A stretch of 64,000 bases of DNA from Steinernema hermaphroditum (taxonomy: Eukaryota > Nematoda > Chromadorea > Rhabditida > Steinernematidae): NCBI GenBank assembly GCA_030435675.1, contig CM059624.1:14656769-14720768 (forward strand), given 5' to 3'. The first letter of the stretch is position 1. Each line of letters begins with the position of its first letter. Below the pieces are notes generated by a model that did no database searches, was not told where the DNA came from, and worked only from the letters and a program-made list of their open reading frames with translations. Of this stretch, positions 9,779-21,458 are shown in pieces. The position numbers and the translations under genes were made by a program.

Positions 9779-12700
9779 ATGGACGCAGCGGCTCTAGAGG
9801 CGGCTCTTCAAAGCATCTCGCAAAGGATGCTCGAGATCCATAGAAATGCCGACGAGATGAATCGGCTTCAGAAGGACAACCAGGAACTTAAGGAAAGATG
9901 CGATCAGTTAGAGGAGATGAACAAGGAGGTTAGTTTTGACATAGATATACATAGATTAGGGAAGTTCGTAGGAGTATCCCGACCTCAGTTTGCTTTTTCA
10001 TCATTACTCTAAGAGAAATTAAGCCTTAGCTGGTGGGCTGAAAGGTTTGTTGTCGTAGTACGATCGGATCCAGCATGTTCCCCAAGCCACGATTTTCTAT
10101 TTTTTCTTAACCTGAACACATGGATCTAGCCAAAAATGGAGTAGTTTTTTTTTTTGTCAGAAAGGCGCGGTCATTAAGTGAACCCACTTCTTGAACCAAG
10201 GTACTTGAACCGTACGCCATGCTAAACACCGCTTGGTCCTTCTTCCTTCTGGGTAAGGGGCGATGTCAGAGCTGAAACTAGTGATCCCATCAGTTTGCTC
10301 GGGAGTCGGCCCGGTGAAGAGGCTAGATTCCAGGGTACCGTTGCCATTCGAGCCAATGACTCGGGTCGAAAAAAGCGACTGGAGTCCCTCGAGCCCTATT
10401 TCGAATCAGCTAGCGGCGCAGACTTAAGAGTTTCGACGATTCATGACTTGACTGGGCTTGACCGGGTGGCTTGAGCTGAGTCTGTTGAAGAGGTTCTTGG
10501 CCAAGATGGATGGAACCATAGCAATTCTGGTGTATCCGGGCGTTTTGGGGAACGACCACTCAATCAACTCATTTTTGAGATAGCGACCCATCTCCACCAA
10601 CAAGCGTTTGCAGAGTATTAAATTCAGCCGAACTTGTCCCCGTATGAGTCTCTCTTACTACTTGAGGGCAAAGGGCCCTCCTTTTGAAACTATCCCACCT
10701 TCATAGCCCTCTTTCCACAGCATTTTTGAAGATTTGATGAATCGCTTACAGCTCCTCAATGAAGTCTTCAGTCTCCGCGTGAAGAACAAATCCCTGGAAA
10801 GGCAGATTGAAAATTCGTACGGAGAAGTTCCACGCAAAATCCCAAGGGTAAGAAACATCGCCTCTAACATTGTACTCACTGAACGCCTAGATCGAATACA
10901 CCCAGTCCGGCCGAGTCGACATTTTGTCCAATTCCATGGATGCAGATAACCTGTTTGCTGATGTTCCCGTTCTCCGGACAATCTACGATGGGCAAAACTC
11001 ATTTGACCCGCAGCCGTCGACGAGTGGACTTTACAGCAATTCAAATAGCGACACACCGTCCACCATGCAAGAAGGCGAACACGAGGCTCCTATGGAGACT
11101 CCGAATGAGCCAGTGACCATTTCCAAAGTAAGTTTCCAGAGAACGGACTGAAAATAGACAAAATAAACTTCAGGAGCATCAGGAAAACGCTACTTTAATC
11201 CAACCAAAAGTGGAACCAGCTGACGACTACGTTACGGTGGACTTGAACAAAAGCCTCAACGCCACGGAACAGGCTGAAAATCTTCCAGAACCCGCTGCAG
11301 AACAGGTCGAGAAGGAGCGTGAGCTTGAAGTAGTGATCAAGCAATCTCCACGCTCGCCACAGAAAGTCAAAAAGTCGGCAGCCAGCAGCCAATTTTATGG
11401 CACTCTATCTGGCTTCTTGGAGGAGAGTTACCAGGAGGAGTCTGACGATGAAGAGGAAATGGATGTGGGGCAGAATAACACTACTACGAACACTACATCG
11501 TAAGTCTTGGCTTTCGATAAAACACAGGCATAATTCATGCCATAAGCTCTTTCGTTTTTCGGAAATGCAAGAATATCGACAAGTTTTAACATTCTGTGAT
11601 GGCAGATGGACGCGTGGCTATGAATCCTTCACTCCACGCACATGCAGAATGCTATCTAAACATGATCTAAGATGGTTCAATAATAGAAGGCCCTTTTTGG
11701 AGCTTAGAAGAAGGCCCTCGGAGAAATAGCATTTGTAAACTGGTAGAAACAAAGATGCCACAAAACATTTGCTCTACCTTAGTGGATCTCTCATCTCTTG
11801 CCAAATTTGCGTAGAACAAAGGTTGCCCGCAATTCCGCGCTCTCTAAACGCTAAGAACCTGAAGTGGTCCTGCCGGCGGCAGACACACCTAACGGCCTTC
11901 AAACCTTGCATAGAAGGAGGCAAGATTGGTGCTCATGAAATGGTTTGGCGCAGTGAGCAAGCAGGAGGTTTTGCAGCTAGCGCTATAGGGGCAGTGAATC
12001 GGACCGATCTGTATTGTCTGTGTGGCTCATTGCAAATGTGTTTGATTCGCAATCGGTCGGGATCGGTGCGATGCCGACTCGGGTCAACCTTATTTCTACT
12101 GTCGGAAATCGTTCCTCGATGATCATATTTGCCACATCTAACTGGCTTACGGATGTTGTGCTAGCCTCTGGATGACCTTTATGATCTATAAACTGTACAA
12201 GAACGCGGGCAGATCCACTTTGTGATTCCAGCGAGGGTTGGAACTCGAGTCAAAAAGCGCAGAGCTATCGAGCCGCGTCGAGTCATAAATGACCGAGTCG
12301 AATCGGACTTTTTTTTGCGACTCGAAGTGCCTCTGGTTCTGCATGAACTTCAAAGGCTGTCCGGATCGAGATGTGGTCATTTTTGAACGTAGGTGACTTG
12401 TAGATGACTCTACACTCAATCAGGCACAGAAACATATCAATTTTCCGGGTCTTGAATGCGCGTTGTCCGCACAGAACTGCTTTATCTGCCAAGAGATATT
12501 TTTCACACTAAGAAACCTCATAGCCAGGCGCGTACTCTTATTCAGCCGTCTTATTTTCAGTAGCCAAAGTCCTGCTTCGAGCACAGGGCAATCACAAGCG
12601 CAGCACGGGCCGGCCATCGCCATTAGGTAAGCTGCTCTCACGCCCGCCTAAATCTCGCCCTACGCTGCTTTAGGCTCGCTATCGGCAATCAGCTAGTTCC

Positions 12701-14991
12701 CCACGTGTACCCAGCCGCAGTACTGCTCGACATTGATATCACCATGGAGAGGTTGCTAAATGAGCTTCTCGGCGACGACGGCACCCACGAGGGAGTGCTG
12801 AAGACGCTGCGTTTCTTGGCTAGCTACGGGCTCTTGTTGAACTCGCTGAACTGTGAAAAATGCACTCGAACGATGGCGTTCCAAGTGGACAGCTGTAGAA
12901 GCGATAAGTTCTTGGTTAGTGAGATGATCGTGCATCCAGAACTTTGGTTTTTCCTTGTAGCTGCGTTGCAACACCTGCAAGAAGAACGGCCTCTCGGCGA
13001 GGAAAAGCGTTCGCGAAAACTCAGTTTTCCAGAGATCCAAGCTGACGTTAGCCGAGATCATGAAGATGATCTGTTACTGGGCCTACAACCCAACTCTACG
13101 CCTCCATTCGGCCTGCAAAGACTTACATCTTTCACGCAAAACATTCATGGACTTTGTAATCTACATCAGGGAGATCTGTAGGGCGTGGTACATGGCGAAA
13201 GCGCCGAAGGATAGAATAGGCGGTCCAGGGACCTATGTGGAAATAGATGAGACCGCTTTTCACAAGCCGAAATACTCGGCGGGCGGGGATAATTTAGAAT
13301 TTGGAACAGTCTTCTGTCTGGCTGAGATGAACACAAACCGTGCTAGACTATGCGAACTTCCTAGCGGATCCGTTGAGTTACTTTTACAGTTCTTAGCTGA
13401 CGTTTGTCATCCGGGAACTACCGTAATCTTTAACGCAAGCTCTGCCTATCAATTAGACACCCTTGACATCGAATTTAAGATTCGTTTTCCTAATCATATG
13501 ATCTTATTTGTGCATGATAATATTTATAGTCAGCAGGCGGAACTAGCCTGGGGCTCTGTTAAAGCACATATGAGAAAAGTGAAGGGTCCACGTACGGAGA
13601 TACCGCAGTCCTACTTGTACGAATATGTCTTTAGGCGATTCTTTAACGGGGAAAAGATATTCCAGCAGATTTTAATAGCCATTAGTGAGCAGTTTAGGGT
13701 CAATTATCCTTCTGAGGTGTGAGAGGAGGGGGATTGAGGGGGTAGATCTTGTACTTGACCAATCCGATGGTCTTGGTGATTGTATATCCAGTGCTGCAAC
13801 GGCAAGTTGTGCAGCCTCAGCCTATGCGTAGTTGTATTTTAATGAACTCTAGACCATATAGATGTGGTTTTCACTTTGATGACATTGCCAACGATATGTA
13901 CATATGATCTATTCACGTATGATAAAATCGGAGAGCTATGGGTTTACTCAGCTACTTATGGAACCAGCCTGGGGTTCTGTTAAAGCCTAAGCCTAACCCT
14001 CCGAGTAGGCGGCTTACTCGCCCATCTGTAAAGCTGCAGTTCTGAAGGGTCCAGCGGCACTGCCTGGACTAGATGGCAAGGCTTGATGAAGGAAACTGAA
14101 GCTAGTGTTGTGTCAACATCGATATCTTCCGATGCTGGACAAAGAAAACGTCAAAAAGCAAAACCTATTTCTAAACAAGCTGAATGACTTCACCCTAGTT
14201 TGTGTGGTTTGCCCAACTGTATGTATATTTTCAGGTATGACCTCACTCTAAACACGTCAAATGGAACTGAACTGCTCAGCACTCTCACCGCCGGACTCTC
14301 TCCGTCCACCGTATGTTCACCATCCATTAAACTCTACTCCAAAAGTGACGTTCAGTGCGTTGTCTGCAAAGAAAGGATTACACATCAGCCATGTAAGATT
14401 CGCGAACACATCGCCATGCACGAAGAGTATTCTATGAAATGCTCCTTCACCGACTGTGATACGGTCTGCACGTTGAAGGACATCTTCGTTCACTATCAGG
14501 TAATGATGCCACGAGACTGGATGGTGTCTAAAAAGGATGGTTTATTTAGAAAATCCACAAGAAAAAAGTGAGTAAATTCAGCGACGAGGAACGCACAAAC
14601 CACAAGAGACTCATGGAGCAGGCGAAGATCGACCTTCACTTGCTTCTACCAAAGTATTTCCCGATGTTCAAGGAGAAGGAACCGTCACGTACACGTGAAA
14701 ACTGCAAGGAATGTAACGCATCGATCACCAAGAACTTCCAGGGCATGTCGGGACATGTGATGTCCCACATGAACTTGAAGGCTGACTGTCCTATTTGTCA
14801 GATAAAGCTGAACTCTCTTGGACTGGATATGCATGTTAAAGTAGGTCATGCAAGATTCAGACCCTTTATGATTTCATTTTTAGAAGGCGCACGGGAGGCT
14901 CAGCAAGGAGGACAAGTTGAAAGTTGAGCAAGAGAAGCAGAGACTAAAGGGAATCTATGAGCAGCACAAGGCGGAGTACTTCGATCCTTAA
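9779..14991 (+). CDS. Coiled-coil/acidic/paired zinc-finger protein (seven exons), gene A
   Basis: Exons 9779-9928, 10752-10847, 10891-11127, 11174-11499, 14235-14499, 14550-14840 and 14884-14991 join with consistent phases into about 490 residues. Exons 1-2 form a coiled coil (LEEMNKE then LLNEVFSLRVKN). Exons 3-4 are acidic and Ser/Pro-rich. Exons 5-7 carry two similar zinc modules, each with a CxxC...HxxxH finger followed by a C-x2/4-C finger whose histidines straddle an intron (FVHYQ|KIH and MHVK|KAH). The equal intron position in both modules indicates internal duplication. The role is probably DNA or RNA binding with dimerisation; no named family is recognised. Intron 4 is 2.7 kb and holds a Merlin-derived gene on the same strand. 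Paralogs in the window lie at 36211, 42016, 45178, 48513 and 51150. Confidence 0.78.
12233..12332 (+). mobile_element. Degenerate hAT MITE relic
   Basis: Begins AGGGTTGGAACTCGAGTC and ends GACTCGAAGTGCCTCTGG with GACTCG/CGAGTC motifs inside, matching the intact MITE at 30706-30835. No target-site duplication could be matched. It lies in intron 4 of gene A. Confidence 0.45.
12744..13722 (+). CDS. Merlin/IS1595-superfamily transposase-like protein in an intron
   Basis: Two exons, 12744-12919 approximately and from about 12960 to 13722, joined in frame across a 45-bp intron (donor GTTAGT, acceptor CCTTGTAG). The product is about 310 residues. An N-terminal zinc ribbon is visible (CEKC ... LRCNTCKKNG), then RSKLTLAEIMKMI as in the IS1595 N-terminal domain, then the DDE-type core: GTYVEIDETAF (first Asp), VIFNASSAYQ where the family has T-D-x-x-x-x-Y, and QQAELAWGSVKAHM (the family Q-x-x-E-x-x-W-x-x-x-K). 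The second catalytic Asp appears to be Asn. With an intact 310-codon frame and an intron, this may be a domesticated or recently dead transposase; no terminal inverted repeats were found. Confidence 0.75.
13955..14060 (+). pseudogene. Fragment of a second Merlin-like copy
   Basis: GGAACCAGCCTGGGGTTCTG and the following TTAAAGCC match the AELAWGSVKA region of the gene at 12744-13722 (near 13540-13570), and AAGGGTCCA recurs near 14044 as in KVKGP. The rest has decayed. Confidence 0.4.
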
Positions 14992-15372
14992 GCTTCATTG
15001 GGACGGTCTAGGGGCTTACATTATGGAATTGGTTTAATTTTCTGTTTGTTTTATATCCAGCAACACATTACAGTTCAAGCTTTTTAACAGATAAATGTAC
15101 ATATTAGGTGTACAGGTGTGGAAAATTATTCCACTTCAACCGATGCTCAGATCACAGGCCTTGGCCAGCTGCCAGTCCGGATGTGAATCCCATTTAAAAC
15201 TTCTGCGAAATGCATGCTGTACACACAGGAAACGGACAGCATATAATGTAATCCAGCTCTTTTTTATTTACATTATCATAAATCCACAAGAATATACACA
15301 AGAAATGCATTTGAGTCGTGAAATAAAGTCAAAGCGGACAAATATACAACTACACCTTCCAACGTTGACATC

Positions 15373-16093
15373 TCATTCCTCCTCGGAATCGACTTCTTCA
15401 ATAATGTGTCTGATGAGTCGACGAAGGTGGGCGATCTCCAGTTCTAGTCGGGTGCACGCAAGACGGGCCTAAACGGAAACGAAATCAATGTAAAACAGTC
15501 GCTAACCACATCTCACTTCATCGAGATGTTCCTGTAGAATCGCGCGAGTCTCCTCTAATTGCTGCCGCTCGCTAAGAAGCTGGAGACATTGCAGATGGTA
15601 GCTGATGCTATTGAAGTAATTGGCCATGTTGACGTGCTAGAAAGGATCTCATTATGTATTGGGCTGTAATGTTGGACTTTCAAGTGAAATGACCGTCTTA
15701 TAGCCTTTATCACTTACAAGGGAGCCTTATTTACGGTTACTAACCTGTATGAACAATATTCAAGAAACCTTTTGGGCTGTTTGTGTGGTCGAACTGTGGA
15801 GTGTCTTGATTGCCAGTTTCCGGGTCTGGGTTCGATCCCCATCTCAACTATTTTCTTTGATTTTTTTTCCATTTTGTATTTATTGCCGAATAGGAAAAAA
15901 ACTTAACGAACAGACGATAAAATTCGTTTCTAATCACTGCATTATGATAGTCATTAGCGCACCACTTTAACTATATGCAATCTTAAAACCCAAAGTACGG
16001 ACTACAGCTTGCTTTCCCCATTATTTAATCGTACATTACCTGGAACAATTGCGGCGCGTCTGCATAAATAACTCCATTAATATGGTACAGCAT
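15373..16093 (-). CDS. 89-residue coiled-coil protein (three exons)
   Basis: Exons (minus strand) 16093-16040, 15636-15517 and 15468-15373 join in phase 0. The protein reads MLYHINGVIYADAPQLFQ, then HVNMANYFNSISYHLQCLQL and a helix rich in L/E/R heptads (LLSERQQLEETRAILQEHLDE, ARLACTRLELEIAHLRRLI), ending EEVDSEEE. The heptad spacing predicts a dimeric coiled coil over the last 55 residues; no family is recognised. CTTTGCAG 15 bases before the ATG is a plausible trans-splice acceptor. An alternative start is MANYF at 15627, giving 68 residues. The 400-bp intron contains a SINE-like tRNA-derived block on the other strand. Confidence 0.62.
15775..15850 (+). repeat. tRNA-derived SINE-like block
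   Basis: TGTGTGGTCGAACTG resembles a pol III A box and GGTTCGATCCC is a B box, spaced about 45 bp apart and followed by a T-rich tail. It lacks a paired acceptor stem, so it is not a working tRNA. Related blocks lie inside the foldback element at 57934-58000, 58220-58315 and 58567-58630. Confidence 0.55.
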
Positions 16094-16928
16094 TTCTGAG
16101 GCTGCGACCTGCAAAGATTCGTAGTCAAAACAACTGACGAGACAGCGCGTTGCCAACGTATCTGCCTGTCCGAGGCCCGACGGTCACGCGCGTGCATTTC
16201 CTCCACCGTCGCGCAACTCCTCATTGTCGCGCTTGCATGGGCCTGTCAGTATACGCCCTGTGAAAGAAAAAGTGATTCATGATAGCTAGGAAAGTAACAC
16301 TGCTGATGGCAGCGAAAGATTTGAATCAGAGATTTCTGGAGACAAGAAGCGTGTGGCTAGGCGGCACCGGTTTGCACACTAACAAGTTTCTGCTTAGAGG
16401 CTCGGATTCCGAAATGTCACCAAGTGGGCATGTCCGCTTGTGTGGAATCTCCTTGGAAGTGGGGAAATCTGTGGCACGGCGGATCAGTTCCTACAGTCGC
16501 CTGACAGCTCTCAAAAGTGCATTTCTTTTTCGATTATGTAAATGAAGCGGTGCGAGGACGCCAATGTTTCACTGTTTGCCTCCTGTTGGGGAGAAAGCGT
16601 GAGGCGCGCACTCGTTTCGATAGAGGTGATAGTCGAAAGGGCAAATTCGCCTTCGCAGTGGTAAGAACAATCATCATCCATACCTCGAGTTTTGGTTTCT
16701 AGTCATGATTTAGCGGCTTACGCGTATGTGGCTTCCACCCCTTAAAATCATGCAACATTCTTTCCAAAATACAACAGTTTCAATATTTTTTATTCATTAT
16801 AGATCAGACATCTGCGGGGAATATTTACAAAAAATAATAGGGTGGGGGAGGGTGGAGGATGCCTCATGGAGAATGATGTCTTCTCCTAACCATCTTCGGG
16901 CGCTATGCTCACCATATTACATCACAAA
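16094..16928. other. Intergenic region, nothing firm
   Basis: Minus-strand frame 16224-16036 is open but does not splice in phase to the coiled-coil gene. No other homology seen. Confidence 0.35.
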
Positions 16929-17779
16929 CTAGCTGAGGAAAACATTGATGTTATAAGTGGAAACTTTCCCATCCTGCTTTTTCGCAGTCTTTTTGATGAT
17001 TCTCGACGTTTTTCTACCCGTTTTCTTCCTAGCCCGCTCGCATGCCGTTGTGGCGATCGCTTCTGAGTCCCACTGGTCCTTCAGAAGAATGGTGCTCTTT
17101 GCCATATCTCCAGGATGACAGCTCCAGTAGTTTAAGCGCAGTTCTTCACCGGAGGCTATATCCCTCTTGGCGACGAGATACAGCTTGCCCCAAATCTAGA
17201 AATACCCCGTAAATTTGCAAAAGATGAGAATATTTCCTTACCCACTTGGCTTTGACGTTCGCCAGTTCCTCTTTTGTGTGATTCAACCTTGCCGACATGG
17301 GCAAACAGTCGGCTTTTACCGGCACTCCATTAGCATCAAGACCTTGAATCTCAGGGAACACCACCTTCTTCCCAAATTGAAACGTGTAGAAGGAGGCCTC
17401 TCCCGGGAAGAGTGCGTCCACTCGCGCGCACATATCCTCGATCTGTGTCCGTGTTCCCGAAAACTGGAAGCCTTCATAATGCATGATCGTCGTATTTCGT
17501 GGCAATGAGGATTTGGTGAACACGCCTGCTCCCATATTCTCTGTTTGACGGATTTCCAGCTGGATGCTCTGCTTCAAACGATAGTTTTCAGAGCATAGTT
17601 GACACAGAACTTTACCTTAGCGCTGCTAAGACGTGTGAACCTTCTCAGCCAAGTGGAATTAGGCAAAATGTCGTCTGTTCGTCGTCGAGAAAAGGTCTAA
17701 AAGAAAATGATGACGTGTTCGGTTTTGAATGTAGAGAGCTCACAGATTTGAAGTGGATATCGCCTTTGGACGAGTTCAT
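16929..17779 (-). CDS. SET-domain protein
   Basis: Minus-strand exons: MNSSKGDIHFKS (17779-17744), an exon ending LRRFTRLSSAK, a main exon from SIQLEIRQ to NVKAKW (ending near 17243), and a last exon IWGKLYLVAKRDIASGEELRL to the stop at 16929-16931. The joined protein is about 235 residues. SET hallmarks are visible: MGAGVFTKSSLPRNTTIMHYEG (the G-x-G-V-F-x-x-x-x-h-x-x-G-x-x-h-x-x-Y-x-G entry), ARLNHTKEELANVKAKW in place of the RFhNHSCxPN block, and GEELRLNYW (the catalytic GEELxxxY). The C-terminus is basic (KKTGRKTSRIIKKTAKKQ), as for a nuclear protein. The NHSC motif is NHT here, and no pre-SET or post-SET cysteines follow, so it belongs to the divergent, PRDM-like/SET class; substrate unknown. 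Confidence 0.75.
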
Positions 17780-18017
17780 CTCTGACGACTTTTCACTGAA
17801 AATATAGCTGCGTTTTAAACGTTCTAAATAGTACATATTTATAGTGTTATCGGGCCATTCCTAACAATCTGAGTAGATCACGTAGTTGTATAGAACACCG
17901 TTTAAAAAAGGTGTAGGGGGTTAGATCTAACGTAACTGCTGATTTTGCGAATCTTAAAACAAGCGTCGAGATAAAACGAGGCGAAACCACGCGCAAATTG
18001 GGGATTTTCCCAGAAGT

Positions 18018-18293
18018 GTGTTGTGGCGCGATTTTGGGCACAGAGTGAATCAGATCGGCGGTTTCGGACACGCAGTCAGAGCGCCTATCCACTGGCCCCA
18101 CTCAAGGAACGTCAATTCGGAGAAGGTCACGCTAAATCGAGCCGTGGCCAAGGCATTCTTTCATAGAGAACGATCACGAAGGGGTCGATTTGTGGAGATA
18201 TACTCCAGCGCAGCAGAAGTACAGGAACTCATAGCGCAAGCGAGTGCCCTGGCGGCGACTCACTTTCCCAATGAGGGTTTCGTTTACCCTTAA
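18018..18293 (+). other. Open frame of unknown meaning (91 codons)
   Basis: A plus-strand frame ending FPNEGFVYP, with a helix-like AAEVQELIAQASALAATHF segment. No paralog or known domain; possibly an exon of an unrecognised gene. Confidence 0.22.
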
Positions 18294-18299
18294 GATGAT

Positions 18300-19640
18300 C
18301 GATCTTATCTAGCTTTTGGCGCGCGCGCCGCAGGCATAGCAGATCCTAGTGGTGATCCGATCGGTGAGGGCGTGAGCTCGACGGCACAGAGGCGGCACCT
18401 ATGTGTGCCGAAAAGGGAGAAAAGAAGCTGTTGGATGGTCTAAGGCCTTTACAGTGAGCAAGGGAATTCTAGACAAGGGCAACCAGACGAGAGAAACGCA
18501 TCGAAATTTGTCCAAAAAATGAAAAAAGAACATCTTGTTCGCCCCGAAAACAAAAGAGAAAGTTTATGCGCACTCTTATGCGGACGGAAGCGCCGAAGAT
18601 TGACCAATTCTGATCATCATTGCGCGCCGCCTCTCCCGCTCCCTCGTTCATGGGCCGTCGGCGTTGCACCTTCGACTCGATCGCCTCGTGTTTACCGCTC
18701 CTTTTGAATCTATCATAATGTCCGTGTTTATAGCGAACTGTCTCAAAACATCATCGCATACTCTGCCACAAACTGTGAGATTTCAAACAAGCACGAGGGA
18801 CGATTTTTTATTGCATTTTCGCATATGCAAATGAGGAGAGCGTCTGGGAATGCGCGGTAAAAAATTGCCTGCATTCCTTGTTTTATAATGAGGCGACCAT
18901 GAGGCGACTAAGGCGACCTGATGAGTGGGACAAGATAGAAATATTCAGTTTGTCTTTAAAACAGAAATTTACTTGATCACACAATCTCAGTGCCGAAGAT
19001 GGCGATCACATTACTTTGCGCGGGCACTGCGGAGGCAAAGAGCTGATTCCACTAGAGGCGAGAGAGAGAAAGTTTACCTGTAGGCCCTTAAAGCACGACC
19101 TATGTAATTAATTGATCAAATCATCGTCGGATAGTCCTTACACTCTTGAATAAACTGATTTCGGCAGATCCATAATAGGCGGGGCGGTGTGGCACAGTGA
19201 AGTTGAATTTCATTATCCGAGCAGCTGAGTTTTTTTCTTCTGCGTTATTCTACTGAAATGGGAGTCATCAGTAGAACGTTTGACAGCACTTCGGACTTCG
19301 GACTTGGAGTACTTTATCGACTTCTCGTGGCCGGGCGGTGGCGGCACGAACGGTTTCTCCACTCGGAAAGCCCTTAGTGCGAAGTCGATTTGGAGTTCAA
19401 CTTAAACTCTTCAATCTGCTCGAACCCTTTATGGTAATTATGTAAATGAGCGGTGTCGGAATTTTGGTGTAATTATAGTCTTCCGGCGCCAACTGATTGA
19501 CTATTCTTTTTTGTCTTTCAACTACTGAAAAAGATCTCATTTATGAGGGCACTGATCATCCATGCATATTGAATGCTCAGTGCAAACAACAACAGCACGT
19601 AACTGCTGACAGGCAGGCGATCCCACGCTCACTGTTTGGT
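18300..19640. other. Long region without a recognised gene
   Basis: Contains the 12-bp palindrome GGCGCGCGCGCC inside TTTTGGCGCGCGCGCCGC (near 18316-18333), an E2F-like site. Otherwise no protein, repeat or RNA that I can support. Confidence 0.4.
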
Positions 19641-19838
19641 TCATTTCCTTTGTGAGTAATTCCAAGCGCCGCCGAAGTGAATCATAAATCCAAGTGGTGG
19701 CTGTGAATCATGAACGATCGAATCGGTTTTTGCAGGGAAACTTGTGATCCTGTGAAACTGATGAGTTCTGCTGTTCAGAATCACATTAAACCGACGGTGT
19801 TGATCTTTCCGAATAACAGTGATATTGTCCCCCTCCAT
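19641..19838 (-). other. Open frame of unknown meaning (65 codons)
   Basis: Minus-strand frame MEGDNITVIRKDQHRRFNVI ending NYSQRK. It lies downstream of the 62-residue gene on the same strand. No family recognised and splice context unclear. Confidence 0.22.
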
Positions 19839-20025
19839 TGTCGAGTGTGGAAGTTAAGAAGCAGAATGAAGGAAAGCCCACAGTGCAGATTGCGAATGAC
19901 CCGAAACACAGCCTGAACAAAAGTAAACTTTATTTAGTCGACGATGATCATATCATAATACATATATTAGTGAAATTACACCCAAAAGATTAGGCGATTA
20001 TGATCAGTTTTCAACAAAAAGATAT

Positions 20026-20265
20026 TCAAGGGTGATGAAGAGCGTCGAGCTTGAGGACTTCGTAGAGAACTTCTTCAAAGATTTCATCGATGACGGCATC
20101 AATTGCATCTTCGACGGCGTCTTGAATAAGGCGAGTGATGTCGGGATTCTCCTAAATAGGAGGAGCATGTACTATCGCAATGTAGCGAAGACACTCTCTT
20201 ACCACAGGCATCGGGAAGGGCTGTTCGAGATGAATGGGAGTAGAAGGAGCTGTCTGATCGGCCAT
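20026..20265 (-). CDS. 62-residue acidic helical protein (two exons)
   Basis: Exon 1 (20265-20203) reads MADQTAPSTPIHLEQPFPMP V; a 51-bp GTAAGA...TTTAG intron follows; exon 2 (20151-20026) reads ENPDITRLIQDAVEDAIDAV then IDEIFEEVLYEVLKLDALHH P and stop. The second exon is one long amphipathic acidic helix. CTATTGCAG lies 19 bases upstream of the ATG and may be a trans-splice acceptor. The exact phase match and the acidic heptads support a real gene, but no family is known to me. It might bind a partner helix; this is inference. Confidence 0.6.
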
Positions 20266-20764
20266 GTCTGCTGATGAGGTCTGCAATAGATTTTGCCGTT
20301 ACTGTGACCGCTGAACTGTACCTCGAACTGAGAGTAAATGAAACAAACGATAGAGATACTCCAATCAGCCTACCCTTTTATGTGCTCGAATCTTCAGCAT
20401 TACGCCCCCGATTCTCGGTCACGCCCCGGACCGTCATCGACCGACAGCGCCGACGTCCCCTCTCCGCAAGCCCCAACTGTTGTTCCCAAATAGTACGGAA
20501 GTTCTTCTGGTTATGTAAACGAAGAAAGGGAGTAAGGAAAAAAAACATGGCAAACTTACGATATGAATAGAACAGAGTAGTTATGTTGGAAGCGTCGCGA
20601 GCAGGAGGATCCACCTTGGTCAAAAGTGTCCTATCGATTTTATTCTGGCTGTAGTCCCGAGAACGGGTGTTGTTACTCGGGCCGTATGCGTGTGTCCAGA
20701 AAATTAGAAACACACTAAATACAAAGAAAATAGAATTAAGCGCTTGAAAAAAGAGTAATTTCAA

Positions 20765-21095
20765 GAAAGCTCGAATGGCCACTGAGGTCTTTCATCTGCA
20801 TCGATTGTCGATCGGTTGGGTCGGAAACGAATTCAGTGTGAACGCAGAGGATGGTGGAGGCAGCTTGAACGACGGCGCCGAGGGTGTAGGAGACGCGCCC
20901 GGACCGCACTCGAAGCCCATGTGGTGGTACTGGAAGACGATGTGGGCTGGAATGTCGACGGAGAAACCGATAGCCATGACGCGTGGGTGCACAGAAAGCA
21001 ATGCATATTATTCAGCTGCACTCATGATAATGTGATCGAGGTTGGTCCAGAAGCTGAGGAGACCGAAGACGTCATGGCGTTGTCGTTGTGATATA
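20765..21095 (-). pseudogene. Patched-related (sterol-sensing-domain) pseudogene fragment
   Basis: Minus-strand pieces read GLLSFWTNLDHI, then after an in-frame stop MAIGFSVDIPAHIVFQYHHM, then after a frameshift YTLGAVVQAASTILC. These match in order the second RND membrane block of nematode Patched-related proteins (G-x-L-S-hW-x-x-NLD-x-I ... hMxIGFSVD-x-x-AH ... ALxxxGxxhhQAxxSTxLxhh). Stops and a frameshift within 330 bp show it is dead; no other exons of such a gene are seen nearby. Confidence 0.7.
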
Positions 21096-21129
21096 TCGCT
21101 GCTTTCTTTAAACTTCATTTGCTCAAATA

Positions 21130-21360
21130 TCTGAAATCGGTCGATCGAGCCCCGAAGTCGCCTTTGTGCCGCAAACGCCCCGAGAAGTACAAGAGCCGTC
21201 GCCAGTTCCGGCGTTTCGAAGAGCGCCGTCTACGACCGGCTCCACATCACCATCACCGCTACGCCAAGAATGAAGTCGGCTACAAAGAGACATCCTCTGT
21301 TGTCCACTTTTCAGTGTCATGCAAGGCGAAATGCCTTTGAGCCGTGAAATAAAATCGAGA
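21130..21360 (+). repeat. Dispersed repeat with 3'-end stem-loop, copy gamma
   Basis: Contains CCGAAGTCGCC...CGCCCCGAGAAG as in copy alpha, then CGCTACGCCAAGAATGAAG, and ends GCAAGGCGAAATGCCTTTGA (stem AAGGC/GCCTT, 21323-21337) followed by GTGAAATAAAATCG with AATAAA at 21348-21353. Confidence 0.55.
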
Positions 21361-21388
21361 AATCGAACATCATATGGGGTGACATTTG

Positions 21389-21423
21389 CGATGCGTTGTT
21401 GCATAAAAAATTAGTCATATAGT
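21389..21423 (+). promoter_or_regulatory. Proximal promoter module of the MNALPL family, copy 3 (diverged)
   Basis: GCGATGCGTTGTTGCATAAA then CATATAGTG (21416-21424), about 42 bp before the ATG at 21459. Weaker than the other three but the same order and spacing. Confidence 0.45.
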
Positions 21424-21458
21424 GCAGCCTCACTTCGTATTAGTACAGCTCCTTAACC

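Noticed and set aside
15775..15850. A functional tRNA gene
   Set aside because: A and B boxes are present but the acceptor and anticodon stems do not pair; related copies sit in mobile DNA.
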